A DNA stretch of 31,527 nt from JAZDKP01 sp043802925 (GTDB taxonomy: Bacteria > Fibrobacterota > OXYB2-FULL-49-7 > JAEUSG01): assembly GCA_043802925.1 (NCBI GenBank), contig JAZDKP010000110.1, forward strand, positions 1 to 31,527. The letters are read 5' to 3'. The notes beneath the pieces were generated by a model. It was not told the origin of the DNA, ran no database searches, and was given only the letters and a program-made list of their open reading frames with translations. Within the stretch, counting starts at the first letter, position 1. Each line of letters opens with the position of its first letter. A program made the translations under genes and the position numbers. Below, one piece after another: positions 8,413-17,460 of the stretch.

Positions 8413-8442
8413 TTGACTCATCTAAAAAAAAAGTGTTATATT
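8413..8442 (+). promoter_or_regulatory. Sigma70-like promoter for the OmpA/TPR/ExbBD operon
   Basis: TTGACT (8413-8418) and TATATT (8437-8442) are separated by 18 bases and followed by an AT-rich leader, pointing at the OmpA gene. A second -10-like TATAAT at 8459-8464 lacks a good -35. Transcription would start near 8449, about 68 bases ahead of the proposed start codon at 8517. Confidence 0.55.
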
Positions 8443-8516
8443 CTCATGACGTTAGTTATATAATGAATCATTAAATATGTTTTAACCGCATGGATAATTT
8501 AACCCAGAACCGTTTT

Positions 8517-10013
8517 ATGAAACAACCAAAAAAACTTCCGGTTCTCCTCATTTTAACGCTGACTGCGGCTTCTTTTGGTACCATCCTTAAGGTGCCCGAG
8601 CAGTTCCCTTCTATTTATAAGGCGTTGCTCAAATCCCAGCCCGGCGACACTGTTTTCGTGGCCAAGGGCATTTATTATGAGAACATCGCCATGGTCGACG
8701 AAGTGGTTATCCGTGGCGAAAGCGCCAAGACCACCATTATCAACGGCCGCCGCAAGGGCGATGCGGTGGTGCTGGGCGCTGACAACGGTGTCCTGGAAAA
8801 CCTGACCATCCGCAACGGTCGTATCGGCATCCTCTGCAAGGCCACGGCCCCCCGCATCCAGAATTGCATCATCATCGACAACAAGGGCAGTGGCATCATG
8901 GCCATCATGTCGCTTCCGCAAATTTCCAACAACATCATCATGCGCAACCGCTGGTCCGGCGTTTTCCTTCAGTCCGTCAAGGCCATCGACACGCAAATCG
9001 AAAATAATGTGATTATCGAAAACGGCTACGACGGAGTACACTGCGCCAATGCCACCCAGGTCCTTGTCCGCAACAACATCATCGCGGGCAACGACGAGTA
9101 CGGTGTGTACTGCGACCGCAGTGCCAAGCGTACGCGAATCGTGTTCAACAATTTCTATGGTAACTTTTTATCGGGCACCAGCTACTTTGCCATCGAAAAC
9201 AAGACGAATCTCCATAAAATGCCCATGTTCAAGGCGCCTACGGCCACGATCCCTGCCTTCAACTATTTCTGCAAGCCCGTTTCGCCTATGCTCAAAGCGG
9301 GTGAAAACGGCATCGACATCGGCCTCCTGACCCAGCAGATGCGGCAGACGGTCTCGGTCGACAAGGACAATGACGGTATTTCTGACGACCAGGACCAGTG
9401 CCCCGAAATCCCCGAGGACGCGGATGGCTTTGAGGATTCGGACGGCTGCCCGGACTATGACAACGACAATGACGGCATTTATGACAGCAAGGACAAATGC
9501 CCGCTTGAGCCCGAAGACAAGGATGGTTTCGAAGATATTGACGGTTGCCCGGACAAGGACAATGATCTGGATGGCATCGCGGATGCGCAGGACGCCTGCC
9601 CGAACGATCCCGAAACCATCAATGGCTACAAGGACCAGGACGGTTGTCCTGACGAAAAGCCGGTCGAAATCAAACAAACCCTGGTGCTCGAAGGCATCAA
9701 TTTCCGCACGGGCAGCTCCGAACTTCTTGACGAGTCCTACGCGGTCCTCGACGGGGTCTTCAATTCGCTCGAGGCCTTTCCCGCCGTCAAAGTCGAAATC
9801 AGCGGCCACACCGACAACGTGGGCGGCGCCCGCGCCAACATGATCCTGTCGCTCGAGCGCGCCCAGTCGGTCAAGGACTACCTCATCAACCGCGGCGTCG
9901 CGCCCGACCGTATGGGCGTCAAAGGCAAGGGCGAAAGCGAGCCGGCGACCAGCAACCGAACGGCCGCGGGCCGCGCCAAAAACCGGCGCATCGAATTCAA
10001 ACGGACCAACTAA
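8517..10013 (+). CDS. OmpA-family protein with beta-helix and thrombospondin type 3 repeats
   Basis: 498 aa from the ATG at 8517, which places the signal peptide (KKLPVLLILTLTAASFG) at the N-terminus; an in-frame ATG at 8490 would add nine polar residues, and neither has a good ribosome-binding site. Residues about 20-250 form a right-handed parallel beta-helix of the PbH1/NosD kind, with repeated turns such as ATAPRIQNCIIIDNKGSGI and LPQISNNIIMRNRWSGV. Three calcium-binding thrombospondin type 3 repeats follow (about 281-382; DNDGI, CP and DGCPD in a unit of about 37 residues). The OmpA C-terminal domain is at about 389-498, with NFRTGSSEL, the peptidoglycan-contacting HTDNVG and RAKNRRIEF. 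It would sit in the outer membrane or periplasm, tied to peptidoglycan, and is the first gene of the block. A beta-helix in place of the usual barrel is unusual. Confidence 0.9.
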   Translation: MKQPKKLPVLLILTLTAASFGTILKVPEQFPSIYKALLKSQPGDTVFVAKGIYYENIAMVDEVVIRGESAKTTIINGRRKGDAVVLGADNGVLENLTIRNGRIGILCKATAPRIQNCIIIDNKGSGIMAIMSLPQISNNIIMRNRWSGVFLQSVKAIDTQIENNVIIENGYDGVHCANATQVLVRNNIIAGNDEYGVYCDRSAKRTRIVFNNFYGNFLSGTSYFAIENKTNLHKMPMFKAPTATIPAFNYFCKPVSPMLKAGENGIDIGLLTQQMRQTVSVDKDNDGISDDQDQCPEIPEDADGFEDSDGCPDYDNDNDGIYDSKDKCPLEPEDKDGFEDIDGCPDKDNDLDGIADAQDACPNDPETINGYKDQDGCPDEKPVEIKQTLVLEGINFRTGSSELLDESYAVLDGVFNSLEAFPAVKVEISGHTDNVGGARANMILSLERAQSVKDYLINRGVAPDRMGVKGKGESEPATSNRTAAGRAKNRRIEFKRTN

Positions 10014-10015
10014 GG

Positions 10016-10053
10016 CACGGACATTCCATACCATGAGCAAAACACGGACATTC
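10016..10053 (+). repeat. Two copies of CACGGACATTC between the OmpA and barrel/TPR genes
   Basis: An identical 11-base word occurs at 10016-10026 and 10043-10053, 27 bases apart start to start, filling most of the 57-base gap. It looks like a small local duplication; a regulatory role is possible but unsupported. Confidence 0.5.
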
Positions 10054-10074
10054 AAAATGGAGTGTGAATTTTGA
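10033..10074 (+). CDS. Possible 13-codon leader peptide overlapping the TTG start
   Basis: The ATG at 10033 opens a 13-residue frame (MSKTRTFKMECEF) whose TGA stop at 10072-10074 overlaps the TTG start of the next gene as TTGA. There is no obvious ribosome-binding sequence ahead of it. It may couple ribosomes onto the weak TTG start, or be chance. Confidence 0.2.
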   Translation: MSKTRTFKMECEF

Positions 10075-12491
10075 AGGCTCCCAAATTCCACCTCGTAACA
10101 AACGGACTGGCGATCCTCGCTCTGTTTATAATCCTGGCCGCGGCGTCGCCGTCCACGGCTTCCACGGGTAACAGTGCGGGCGGTATCCCCGGTCTCATCC
10201 TCACCACGGACATGCTCACCAACTTTTCCGACTTCTCGGCCGCTTACTTGAACCCCGCCCTGATCACGGGCATCGACCAGGCCGAGTTCACCACTGGCGC
10301 CAAGCGGTGGGGCATTGTCCTCAATCCCAAGTACGGCACGGTCGCGGTGCCCTTTGGGCTATACCACACGGCCGCGTTCAGCCTTATGGAGCAAGGCCTG
10401 TCCATGGTGCCAAAAACCAACCAGAAGGGCGAAGTCCTGCGGGGCCAGTACCTCCAAGCCGCCGAGTATGTTGTCCAGGGTTCGTACGCTTATAAAATCC
10501 TGCCCTACCTTTCACTCGGTTCCAACGCCACGGTCATCATTCCGCAGGTCGACCAGGAAGGCGAACTGGGCGTCACCTTCGACCTTGGCATGCGTTGGCA
10601 TCCGGTCGAAGATTACCTGCTGGGCCACGTCAGCCTGGGCCTCAACCTGCAGAACCTTGTCTACAAGGATTTTGGCCGCTCTTTCGGCAACGAGTTCAAC
10701 AAGTTCCCGTTCAACATCCACTTCCAGGCGCACTGGTTTAATGAATACTACCGTCCGTTCCTCGAACGCTTTGAAATCTCGTTTAACGCCGCGGTGATGG
10801 ATTTAATCACGGAAGCGGAAAATTTTGGCGATCCCGAAAATACAATCAGTTTCGATCCCGCTAAAACGGACTCCTTTAATACGGCTTTAAAATCATACTG
10901 GAACTCCAGGGTCGATAAATTCAAGGGCATCAGCTACGTCTACGGCCTCCACGCCAAGTGGTTTCCTTTCAAGTTCTTCGGCGTGCGCAGCGGCCTTAAT
11001 ACCGACGGTGTGGTCCCCTTCGGCATCAGCCTCAACTGGAAAAACATCAACGTACTCAAGCGCGTACAACTCGACTACGACTTTGGCGTCTCGCTCGAAG
11101 ACTCCATGACCGACAAATACGCGCACATGTTCCGGCTCTCGGTCCGTTTTGGCCCCACCCGTGAGGAAGCCGTGTCTGAGCGCTGGTATCGGTCGCTTGT
11201 CAAGGAGCCTCAAAACGATTTCAATGAGGCCATGCGCCTGTATCTCGCCAAAAAGTACTGGCTTGCCAGCTTTGCGTTCGGCAAAGTGCTGGCCAAATGG
11301 CCCAGCTTCTCCAAGGTCGACGTGGCCACCTTCTACATGGGCAAGTCCTACGAGTATCTCCACATGTTCGATGTGGCGCGTGAAACCTACACCAAAGGCC
11401 TTAAAAAGTACACCACCTCCGACCTGCGGCCCAAATTCATCTTCCAGATACAGAACCTTGATTATAAAACCGGCAGCAACGAAAGCGCGCTCAAGAACTA
11501 TGGTTTTATCATGAACCTGTACCGCGACAGTGACGTATCGCCCGATGCGGACTATGTGGCCGGTCAAATTTATTACAGTAAAAACGACCTTGAGAGCGCC
11601 ATCAACGTCCTCAATTCCATCGCACCCACCAACGAAAACTTTCCCTATGCCCAGTACACCCTGGCGATGATCAATGTGAGGCGTAAAAACTATGACGCGG
11701 CCCTCGAACACCTCAACGCCGTGGTCACGCTCGACAGCACACGCACTATTTCCGAGCGAACGCTCAAGGAAATGACCTTTGTCCGCCTGGGCTTCCTTTT
11801 CTATGAACAGGGCGATCTTAAGAACGCGTACGGCGCCTTCAAGCAGGTGCCGGCCGAAAGCCGCTTTTACGACGAAGCCCTCCTGGGGCTGGCATGGGCC
11901 ATGGTGCGCGGCGGTGTTGACCCGTCCTACCAGCAGGCGGTCAAGTTTGCCGACAACCTTGTGTCCGCGCGGCCCAAGTCCACGCTGGTCGCCGAGGCGT
12001 ACTTGGTCATGGGCTACGCCTTCACCCTGTTAAAAGAATACGGCAAAGCCGTGGACGCCTACAAAAAGACCATTGAGCTCTGTGATGCCAAATATATCTC
12101 CCGCGAAGAATTCAAGGCGCGTGACACGGAGAACCTTACAATCATGCGGGGTTACAATGAGTTTCAGCGCAAAGCCCTTACGATTGCGCTTCGCAAACCG
12201 ACCCCTGTGCTCGAACAGCAGAAAAACGAAATGACCCCTGACTGGGAGAAGTTCGACGACGAAATCCGTGGTTTCGATATCTTTAAGATAGAAGCAGAGA
12301 TGCAGTTCAACTTCAAAAAATCGGCCATTAAGTTGAAAAAGGACGCCGAGTATGCGCTCGCGACGACCTTGCATCTTGTCGATTCCGAAAAGAAGGTCAA
12401 GATTATTCAGGAGACGGGCGACAAATCCAAGGCCATTGACTCCGAAATGAAGAATCTGGAGAACCAGCTCAAGGAACTGGAGGAGAAGTAA
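10071..12491 (+). CDS. Outer-membrane barrel-like protein with C-terminal TPR repeats, TTG start
   Basis: 806 aa. The start is TTG at 10071: an in-frame TGA lies at 10065-10067, and GGAG at 10059-10062 is 8 bases upstream. A signal peptide (about 1-30) is followed by a beta-rich region (about 35-370) that begins like PorV/FadL-type barrels (FSDFSAAYLNPALITG) and has alternating aromatic strands. TPR helices occupy about 385-700 (for example PTNENFPYAQYTLAMINVRR and SALLGLAWAM-like turns). The C-terminus (about 745-806) is charged, with a short coiled coil (KNLENQLKELEEK). This would be an outer-membrane component with a periplasmic TPR arm that could contact the giant TPR protein next door. 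The barrel assignment rests on pattern, not on a recognised family. A short patch at about 10800-10915 is AT-rich compared with the rest of the gene. Confidence 0.82.
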   Translation: MKAPKFHLVTNGLAILALFIILAAASPSTASTGNSAGGIPGLILTTDMLTNFSDFSAAYLNPALITGIDQAEFTTGAKRWGIVLNPKYGTVAVPFGLYHTAAFSLMEQGLSMVPKTNQKGEVLRGQYLQAAEYVVQGSYAYKILPYLSLGSNATVIIPQVDQEGELGVTFDLGMRWHPVEDYLLGHVSLGLNLQNLVYKDFGRSFGNEFNKFPFNIHFQAHWFNEYYRPFLERFEISFNAAVMDLITEAENFGDPENTISFDPAKTDSFNTALKSYWNSRVDKFKGISYVYGLHAKWFPFKFFGVRSGLNTDGVVPFGISLNWKNINVLKRVQLDYDFGVSLEDSMTDKYAHMFRLSVRFGPTREEAVSERWYRSLVKEPQNDFNEAMRLYLAKKYWLASFAFGKVLAKWPSFSKVDVATFYMGKSYEYLHMFDVARETYTKGLKKYTTSDLRPKFIFQIQNLDYKTGSNESALKNYGFIMNLYRDSDVSPDADYVAGQIYYSKNDLESAINVLNSIAPTNENFPYAQYTLAMINVRRKNYDAALEHLNAVVTLDSTRTISERTLKEMTFVRLGFLFYEQGDLKNAYGAFKQVPAESRFYDEALLGLAWAMVRGGVDPSYQQAVKFADNLVSARPKSTLVAEAYLVMGYAFTLLKEYGKAVDAYKKTIELCDAKYISREEFKARDTENLTIMRGYNEFQRKALTIALRKPTPVLEQQKNEMTPDWEKFDDEIRGFDIFKIEAEMQFNFKKSAIKLKKDAEYALATTLHLVDSEKKVKIIQETGDKSKAIDSEMKNLENQLKELEEK

Positions 12492-12509
12492 GAAAGGAAC
12501 AGCACCCTT

Positions 12510-15500
12510 ATGCCAATCTTGCAACCCGTTATCCGGACCTTGGTCGCATTCTGTTGCGTGGCCCTGTTTCTGGCCTCTGCCTCCTACGCCGAGACCGGTA
12601 AGGACAAGAAGCGGCGCGAGTTGCTCGAGAAAATCGACCAACTCCGCCAGGAAAAAGAGGTCCTTAAGCAGACGGAACGCAAAAAGATTTCCAAGCTCGA
12701 CGAAAAAAGTTCCGAAAGCCGCCAGGAGTCCATTCGTTTGTTCGAACGCCTCGTCGCCACCACGCAGCGGGGCGATGTTCGGCGTTGTGACGCGTTTTCC
12801 CAGCTGGGCGCCCTTTATTACGAACAGGAAAGCGATGATTACATCCAGGGGCAGAACAAATACCAGACGCTAATGACCGCGTTCGAAAAGAGCGGGGGCC
12901 TGGGGGCCGCACCCGTGGAGCCGCTGCCCAAGTTCGACCGTTCTCTCAATGCCTTCAACAGCCTCGTGCTTGAATGCACCGACTCCAAGAGTCGCGATGT
13001 GGTACTCTACAAGCTGGGCAATATCTATACCGCACTCGGCGAGTTCGAAAAGGCCTTCGAGGCCTTTACCCAGCTCATCAAGGAATTCCCCAACAGCGAG
13101 AATGTCCCTTTCGCGCACCTGCGCATAGGCGAATATTACTACATCAATCGCGACAACGACAACGCGCTCAAGCATTACGAGGCCGTGGGCCTCTCCTCCG
13201 GTTCGGAGAACTACCTGCTGTCGCTCTACCGTATTGCCTCCTGCTACTATAATCTATCGCAGTTCGATAAGGCCATTGACCGCTTTTTTGAATATGTTGA
13301 AATGGCCGATTCGGGTAAGTTCAAAAAGGCCGACTTCCGCGACGAAGCGCTCGAATACCTGGCCATCAGCTTCTCCGAGGAGTCCGGGGGTGCTGAAAAC
13401 GCCATGAAGTTCTTCAAGGAAAAGGGCGGCCGTTCCTACCAGGACTTCATCATCTACACCATCGGCATTAAAAACCGCGATCACGACAATGTCAAAGAAG
13501 CCGTCAAGTCCCTCGGCTTCCTTCTCGATAACTATCCTCTCTATATTAATGCGCCCATCGCACTTAAAGCCCTGACCGACTGTTATGTCATTGAAAAGGA
13601 CTACAACAGGGCCAATGAGCTCCGCGAGCGCATGAGCCGCGAATACGGGCCCGGCAGCGCATGGGACAAGGCCAATGCCGGCGCCAATCCGCAGCTTGTC
13701 GAGACCACGCGCGGGTACATCAAGGAGGCCGCGGCCACCATTCCCATTTATTTCCATAAACTGGGCAACGTGCTCCGCGATTCGGGCAAAGCCGACAGGG
13801 CCGTCCCCTATTATCTCAAGGCGCTTACGGCTTACGACGACTACATCAAAAAATACCCGAACGAAAAGTGGAACTGCTTCACGTTCCATTATTTCCGGGC
13901 TGACCTGCTCTCGGATTCGCTTATCGCGCGCTACGACGAAGCGGCCCGTGAGTTCGACTGGGTCTCGCGCGAGGACACCACGCGTTACCCCAGCCGTAGC
14001 GAAGACTCTAAAAAAGTACTCGAAGAAAAACGGAAACAGGCACGCGACATCAAGGATCAGTTCCACTCCGACATCAAGGAGCAAGTGCAATCGGTCCAGG
14101 TGAACCCCGAAGAAGCGGCTTTCGCCGCAGTGGTTTGTTACGAGCGCATCTCCAAAAAGGCGCTCAAGGCCAAGGGGTTCACTGACACCACGGCCTACCA
14201 GGGTTACCAGTTGCCCGAAATGCAGACCTATCTCAAAGGCATCCGCGATTTCCGCGGCCGCTTCCCCCAGTCCAAGCATGCCGCGGAGGTGGCCTTCCTC
14301 GAGTCCAACATCTACTTTGACGCGAAAAACTTCATCAAGGCCATTGAGGGCTACAAGTTCGTGGTCCAGAACTTCCAGAGCTCCGAGGTGGTCTATAAAC
14401 CATCGCTCGAAAACCTCGGCAAGGCCTATCTGAAGAATGAACAGTACGAAGAGGCCATCGCAATTGACAAGCGGCTCATGGCCGAATACGCGGTCACGGC
14501 CAAGGACAAGACCGAGATGATCGAAACCATCGCGGCCGCCATGTTCCAGATTGCGGACCAGCGCCAGAAAAAGGGCGACTATTCGGGCGCGGCCGACGAA
14601 TTCAAACAGATTGTCATTGATTATCCCGATTTTTCAAAATGTGATGTTTCACTCTACAATGCGGCCAATTCCTACGAACAGGGCGGCCTTCTCGTTGATG
14701 CGGGCAAGGCCTTTGAGCGCGTTTATGACAAGTACCCCAAATCCAAATGGGGCAAACAGGCGCTCCTCCGTTCCGCCGCCGCCTATCAGAAGGCCCGCGA
14801 TTTTGAGAATGCGGCCGCGATGTTCCTTAAATTCGTCAAGGAAATGCCAACCGATTCCGGCGCGGTGCCCTGCCTGTTCCGCGCGGCCTTTATGTACGAT
14901 TCGCTCGAGAACACGCTCCTGACGGCCAAGCTGTACGAGGAAAAGATATTTGAATGCTACCTTGAATCCAAAAAGGACAAGGCCAAGTATCCCGGCATCG
15001 AAAAGGAGACCCCCGGCGCACTGTACAACGCGGGGCTCATCTACGAAAAGGCCAAGCAGTACGACAAGGCCATCGCCGTTTACCAGAAGCTCGACCGCGA
15101 GTTCCCGGCCTCCCAGTTCACTTCCGAGGCCAACTTCTCCATCGCCATCTGCTATGAAAAAACGGGCAATGACGCCAAAATCGCCGAGAGCTATCTTGAT
15201 TTCGTGAAAAAGTACGGGGCCGATAAACAGCGTGTGGTCCATTCGCTCATGAAGGCCGCCGAGGCGTACCGGCACCTCAACCGGCGGTCCGACGAAGAGA
15301 AAATGTTCCGCACCATCATCGATATCCACAAGGAGTTCGGTGACAAGTTTAATATCGATCCCAAATACGCGGCCGAATGTTATTTCACCCTGGGCCAGCG
15401 TGCATTTGATGAGTATGTCCTGCTCGACCTCCGCACCGAAAAGCGCGGAAAGACGGGCATCGCCGAGGTCGAGAAAAAGCTCAAGGCCAAGGTCGAGGCC

Positions 15501-16286
15501 ACGAAAGCCCCCCTCGGTTACCTCACGGACTGTATCGGGTTGAAGACCGATGAGTGGACGACCCGCGCCACCTGGATGTGTGGCGAACTGTTCTGGAACC
15601 TGCTGGAGGTCGTCAAGAACCAACCGATCCTCGAAACGGACGCTTCCAAGGCCGCCTACGCCAAAGTCAAAGTTAATGAAGCGCTGCCACCTTATTTCGA
15701 AAAGGTCATGAACTACTATTTTATCAATGTCAACAAGTTCGGCAATGAGATGGGCGTTAAAAACGAGTGGATCAAGCAGTCGGCGGAACGGTATGCGCAG
15801 GCATGGTACCTCATGGGCTATTCCCATGTCGAGAACGGCGATATCTTTGGCGCGGCCCCCAATCCCTATCCCAAGGGCACCGAAGAATTCGATGTCTATA
15901 AAGAAAAGCTTGACGGTATCATCAAACAGCTCACAATCAAATCCATCCCGGTATTTGCGAACGGTATCATGTCCTGTAGCGAAATTTATGTCAACAACAC
16001 CTGGGTGGAACGTATGCGCAAGGAACTGCAGCGGCAGGATCCCGAGAACGAGGCGCTTAAGGTCGTCGCCAAGGAGCCCCCCAAAAGTGTGACGCACACC
16101 CACGTGGCTTTCCAGAGCATCGAAAAGGCGTATGAGCGTTCCCTTAAACAGATACAGAACACGGTCTTGGACAATGGCATGCAGGCCCTGCAGAAAATTG
16201 AAATCTTAACCGGAATCGAAATCAGCGCGAAGCGGGAAATCGACAAACTTCGGGAGGAGATTGCAAAACTCAAGGCGGCGCGGTAA
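12510..16286 (+). CDS. Giant periplasmic TPR protein (Agm/Glt-like)
   Basis: 1258 aa with a signal peptide (cleavage likely after ASASYA, residue about 27). A charged coiled coil spans about 30-80. TPR-type repeats then run through most of the protein, in at least three blocks (about 135-330, 535-800 and 830-960), with repeated patterns such as GNIYTALGEFEKAFEAFTQL and IYFDAKNFIKAIEGYKFV. A final coiled coil is at about 1215-1258 (EIDKLREEIAKLKAAR). No catalytic motif was seen. The size and repeat content resemble the large TPR proteins of the Myxococcus gliding machinery (AgmK/GltI, GltE), so a periplasmic scaffold role between the inner-membrane motor and the outer membrane is inferred. An AAGGAA sequence precedes the ATG. 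The stop is followed directly by the next start, with no bases between. Confidence 0.9.
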   Translation: MPILQPVIRTLVAFCCVALFLASASYAETGKDKKRRELLEKIDQLRQEKEVLKQTERKKISKLDEKSSESRQESIRLFERLVATTQRGDVRRCDAFSQLGALYYEQESDDYIQGQNKYQTLMTAFEKSGGLGAAPVEPLPKFDRSLNAFNSLVLECTDSKSRDVVLYKLGNIYTALGEFEKAFEAFTQLIKEFPNSENVPFAHLRIGEYYYINRDNDNALKHYEAVGLSSGSENYLLSLYRIASCYYNLSQFDKAIDRFFEYVEMADSGKFKKADFRDEALEYLAISFSEESGGAENAMKFFKEKGGRSYQDFIIYTIGIKNRDHDNVKEAVKSLGFLLDNYPLYINAPIALKALTDCYVIEKDYNRANELRERMSREYGPGSAWDKANAGANPQLVETTRGYIKEAAATIPIYFHKLGNVLRDSGKADRAVPYYLKALTAYDDYIKKYPNEKWNCFTFHYFRADLLSDSLIARYDEAAREFDWVSREDTTRYPSRSEDSKKVLEEKRKQARDIKDQFHSDIKEQVQSVQVNPEEAAFAAVVCYERISKKALKAKGFTDTTAYQGYQLPEMQTYLKGIRDFRGRFPQSKHAAEVAFLESNIYFDAKNFIKAIEGYKFVVQNFQSSEVVYKPSLENLGKAYLKNEQYEEAIAIDKRLMAEYAVTAKDKTEMIETIAAAMFQIADQRQKKGDYSGAADEFKQIVIDYPDFSKCDVSLYNAANSYEQGGLLVDAGKAFERVYDKYPKSKWGKQALLRSAAAYQKARDFENAAAMFLKFVKEMPTDSGAVPCLFRAAFMYDSLENTLLTAKLYEEKIFECYLESKKDKAKYPGIEKETPGALYNAGLIYEKAKQYDKAIAVYQKLDREFPASQFTSEANFSIAICYEKTGNDAKIAESYLDFVKKYGADKQRVVHSLMKAAEAYRHLNRRSDEEKMFRTIIDIHKEFGDKFNIDPKYAAECYFTLGQRAFDEYVLLDLRTEKRGKTGIAEVEKKLKAKVEATKAPLGYLTDCIGLKTDEWTTRATWMCGELFWNLLEVVKNQPILETDASKAAYAKVKVNEALPPYFEKVMNYYFINVNKFGNEMGVKNEWIKQSAERYAQAWYLMGYSHVENGDIFGAAPNPYPKGTEEFDVYKEKLDGIIKQLTIKSIPVFANGIMSCSEIYVNNTWVERMRKELQRQDPENEALKVVAKEPPKSVTHTHVAFQSIEKAYERSLKQIQNTVLDNGMQALQKIEILTGIEISAKREIDKLREEIAKLKAAR

Positions 16287-16769
16287 ATGAAGCCGTTGTT
16301 CAGGGCCTTGCTCCTCTGTTTGGCCTGCTGGGCGTGCGTGACGGCAGAAAATGAGATGTTTGTGGCCAAAAACCGGTGTCTGGTCTTTTTAAATGATAAG
16401 CGGGCTCTTTACGAAAAGCCCATTTTTATGCTGAAAGAAGGCGACAAAGTCACGGTGCTGGCTGATTCGTCGGAGAACGCCCACATTATGGCTTCGGACG
16501 GACGGACGGGTTATGTGGAGCGTCAAATGCTTACGGACAATGTCAAGAGCGTGCTATCCATGGATGAAATACGGGTTTTCGGTTGGCTCGACAATCCGGA
16601 GCCTGTTTACATCCTCGATTTTGAGAATGGAGAATACAAGCCGATACGCATGTCAAGGGATTTTGCGATGGATCCGGTACTGATGCGGAACATCGATAAA
16701 GAAACCTTTGAACGGGAGAATGAAATTTATTATTATAAGGGGTATTCGTCTGAAGCGGTTAACAGGTAG
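16287..16769 (+). CDS. Small secreted protein with SH3-like domain
   Basis: 160 aa. The ATG follows the upstream TAA directly, so translation is probably coupled. A signal peptide covers about 1-20 (LLLCLACWACVTA); cysteines occur there but not in a good lipobox. Residues about 26-90 read like a bacterial SH3 domain (ALYEKPIFMLKEGDKVTVLADS, then GRTGYVERQML), a fold that commonly binds peptidoglycan stem peptides. The rest (about 90-160) is unrecognised. Being placed between the TPR scaffold and the ExbB gene, it could anchor the complex to the cell wall; this is inference. Confidence 0.72.
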   Translation: MKPLFRALLLCLACWACVTAENEMFVAKNRCLVFLNDKRALYEKPIFMLKEGDKVTVLADSSENAHIMASDGRTGYVERQMLTDNVKSVLSMDEIRVFGWLDNPEPVYILDFENGEYKPIRMSRDFAMDPVLMRNIDKETFERENEIYYYKGYSSEAVNR

Positions 16770-16788
16770 CAATCAAATAGTTTATAAA
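16759..16788 (+). promoter_or_regulatory. Possible internal promoter ahead of the ExbB gene
   Basis: TTAACA (16759-16764) and TATAAA (16783-16788) with an 18-base spacer span the end of the SH3-like gene and the 52-base gap before the ExbB gene, the largest gap inside this block after the first 57-base one. A strong AAAGGAG ribosome-binding sequence then precedes the ATG. It could give extra expression of the motor subunits. Confidence 0.35.
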
Positions 16789-16821
16789 AAATAACGTTTC
16801 AACACGAAAGGAGTTTCTCGT

Positions 16822-17460
16822 ATGGGCAAGTTTTTAACCTATCTGATCGCTGGTTTTGAAGGGCATGGCGGTTTCGTCATGTGGGTTCTGTGTCTTCTGG
16901 CTGCTGCCGGCTGGGCGATTATCATTGAGCGTATATATTATTTGATGTTCAAGTGCGGCAGTCGCCGCGGTAAGTTTGTCGCTGACATGTATAAAATAAT
17001 CAAAACCGGCGACTATCAGCGGGCCATCAAGTTTGCTTACAGTGTTGATACCCCGCTCGCCAAGGTCATGGCGACCATTCTGCAGAACAAGGACAAAGGC
17101 GAAGAAGCCATGGTCAAAGCGGTGGACGAGGTGTTCCTTACCGAAAAACCGAAAATTGCCCGCTATACGGGTCTTCTTTTCGTTATTGCGAACGTGGCGA
17201 CCCTCGTGGGTCTTACCGGTACGGTGTTTGGCCTTATCATGTCGTTTGATGCCGTGGCTAACGTGCCCGTGGCCCAGCGCGCCCAGGCTTTGGCCAGCGG
17301 TATCGCGGTTGGTATGACTGCAACGGCCTTCGGTCTCTTTGTCGCCATCCCCTGCCTTATCGTGCAGGGCGTCCTTACGACCGTGACGGACCGTATCGTT
17401 GAGGAAATGGAAGAAAAATCCACTAAGATGATCAACACTCTCGCTGGAGAAGCGAAGTAA
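16822..17460 (+). CDS. ExbB/TolQ/MotA-family proton channel subunit
   Basis: 212 aa, usual size. Three membrane spans are visible: about 18-42, 117-142 and 160-186. The last two carry the family signature, NVATLVGLTGTVFGLIMSF and ASGIAVGMTATAFGLFVAIP. With ExbD/TolR partners this family forms a pentameric inner-membrane channel that turns proton flow into motion of a partner protein. It is followed by two ExbD-type genes, as in the Myxococcus AglR-AglQ-AglS gliding motor (one TolQ, two TolR homologues). The stop and the next start overlap by one base (TAATG). It could not be assigned to TolQ, ExbB or AglR by eye. Confidence 0.95.
   Translation: MGKFLTYLIAGFEGHGGFVMWVLCLLAAAGWAIIIERIYYLMFKCGSRRGKFVADMYKIIKTGDYQRAIKFAYSVDTPLAKVMATILQNKDKGEEAMVKAVDEVFLTEKPKIARYTGLLFVIANVATLVGLTGTVFGLIMSFDAVANVPVAQRAQALASGIAVGMTATAFGLFVAIPCLIVQGVLTTVTDRIVEEMEEKSTKMINTLAGEAK

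Noticed and set aside
8459..8464. Second -10-like box TATAAT ahead of the OmpA gene
   Set aside because: No acceptable -35 at 16-18 bases; the TTGACT/TATATT pair just upstream is better.
14649..16103. Long open frame (484 codons) on the minus strand
   Set aside because: It lies wholly antisense to the giant TPR gene, whose reading is supported by signal peptide, repeats and coiled coils. In GC-rich genes with biased third positions long antisense frames are common. The same applies to minus-strand frames at 9168-10091, 10893-11711, 13254-14279, 21668-22468 and 27620-28558.
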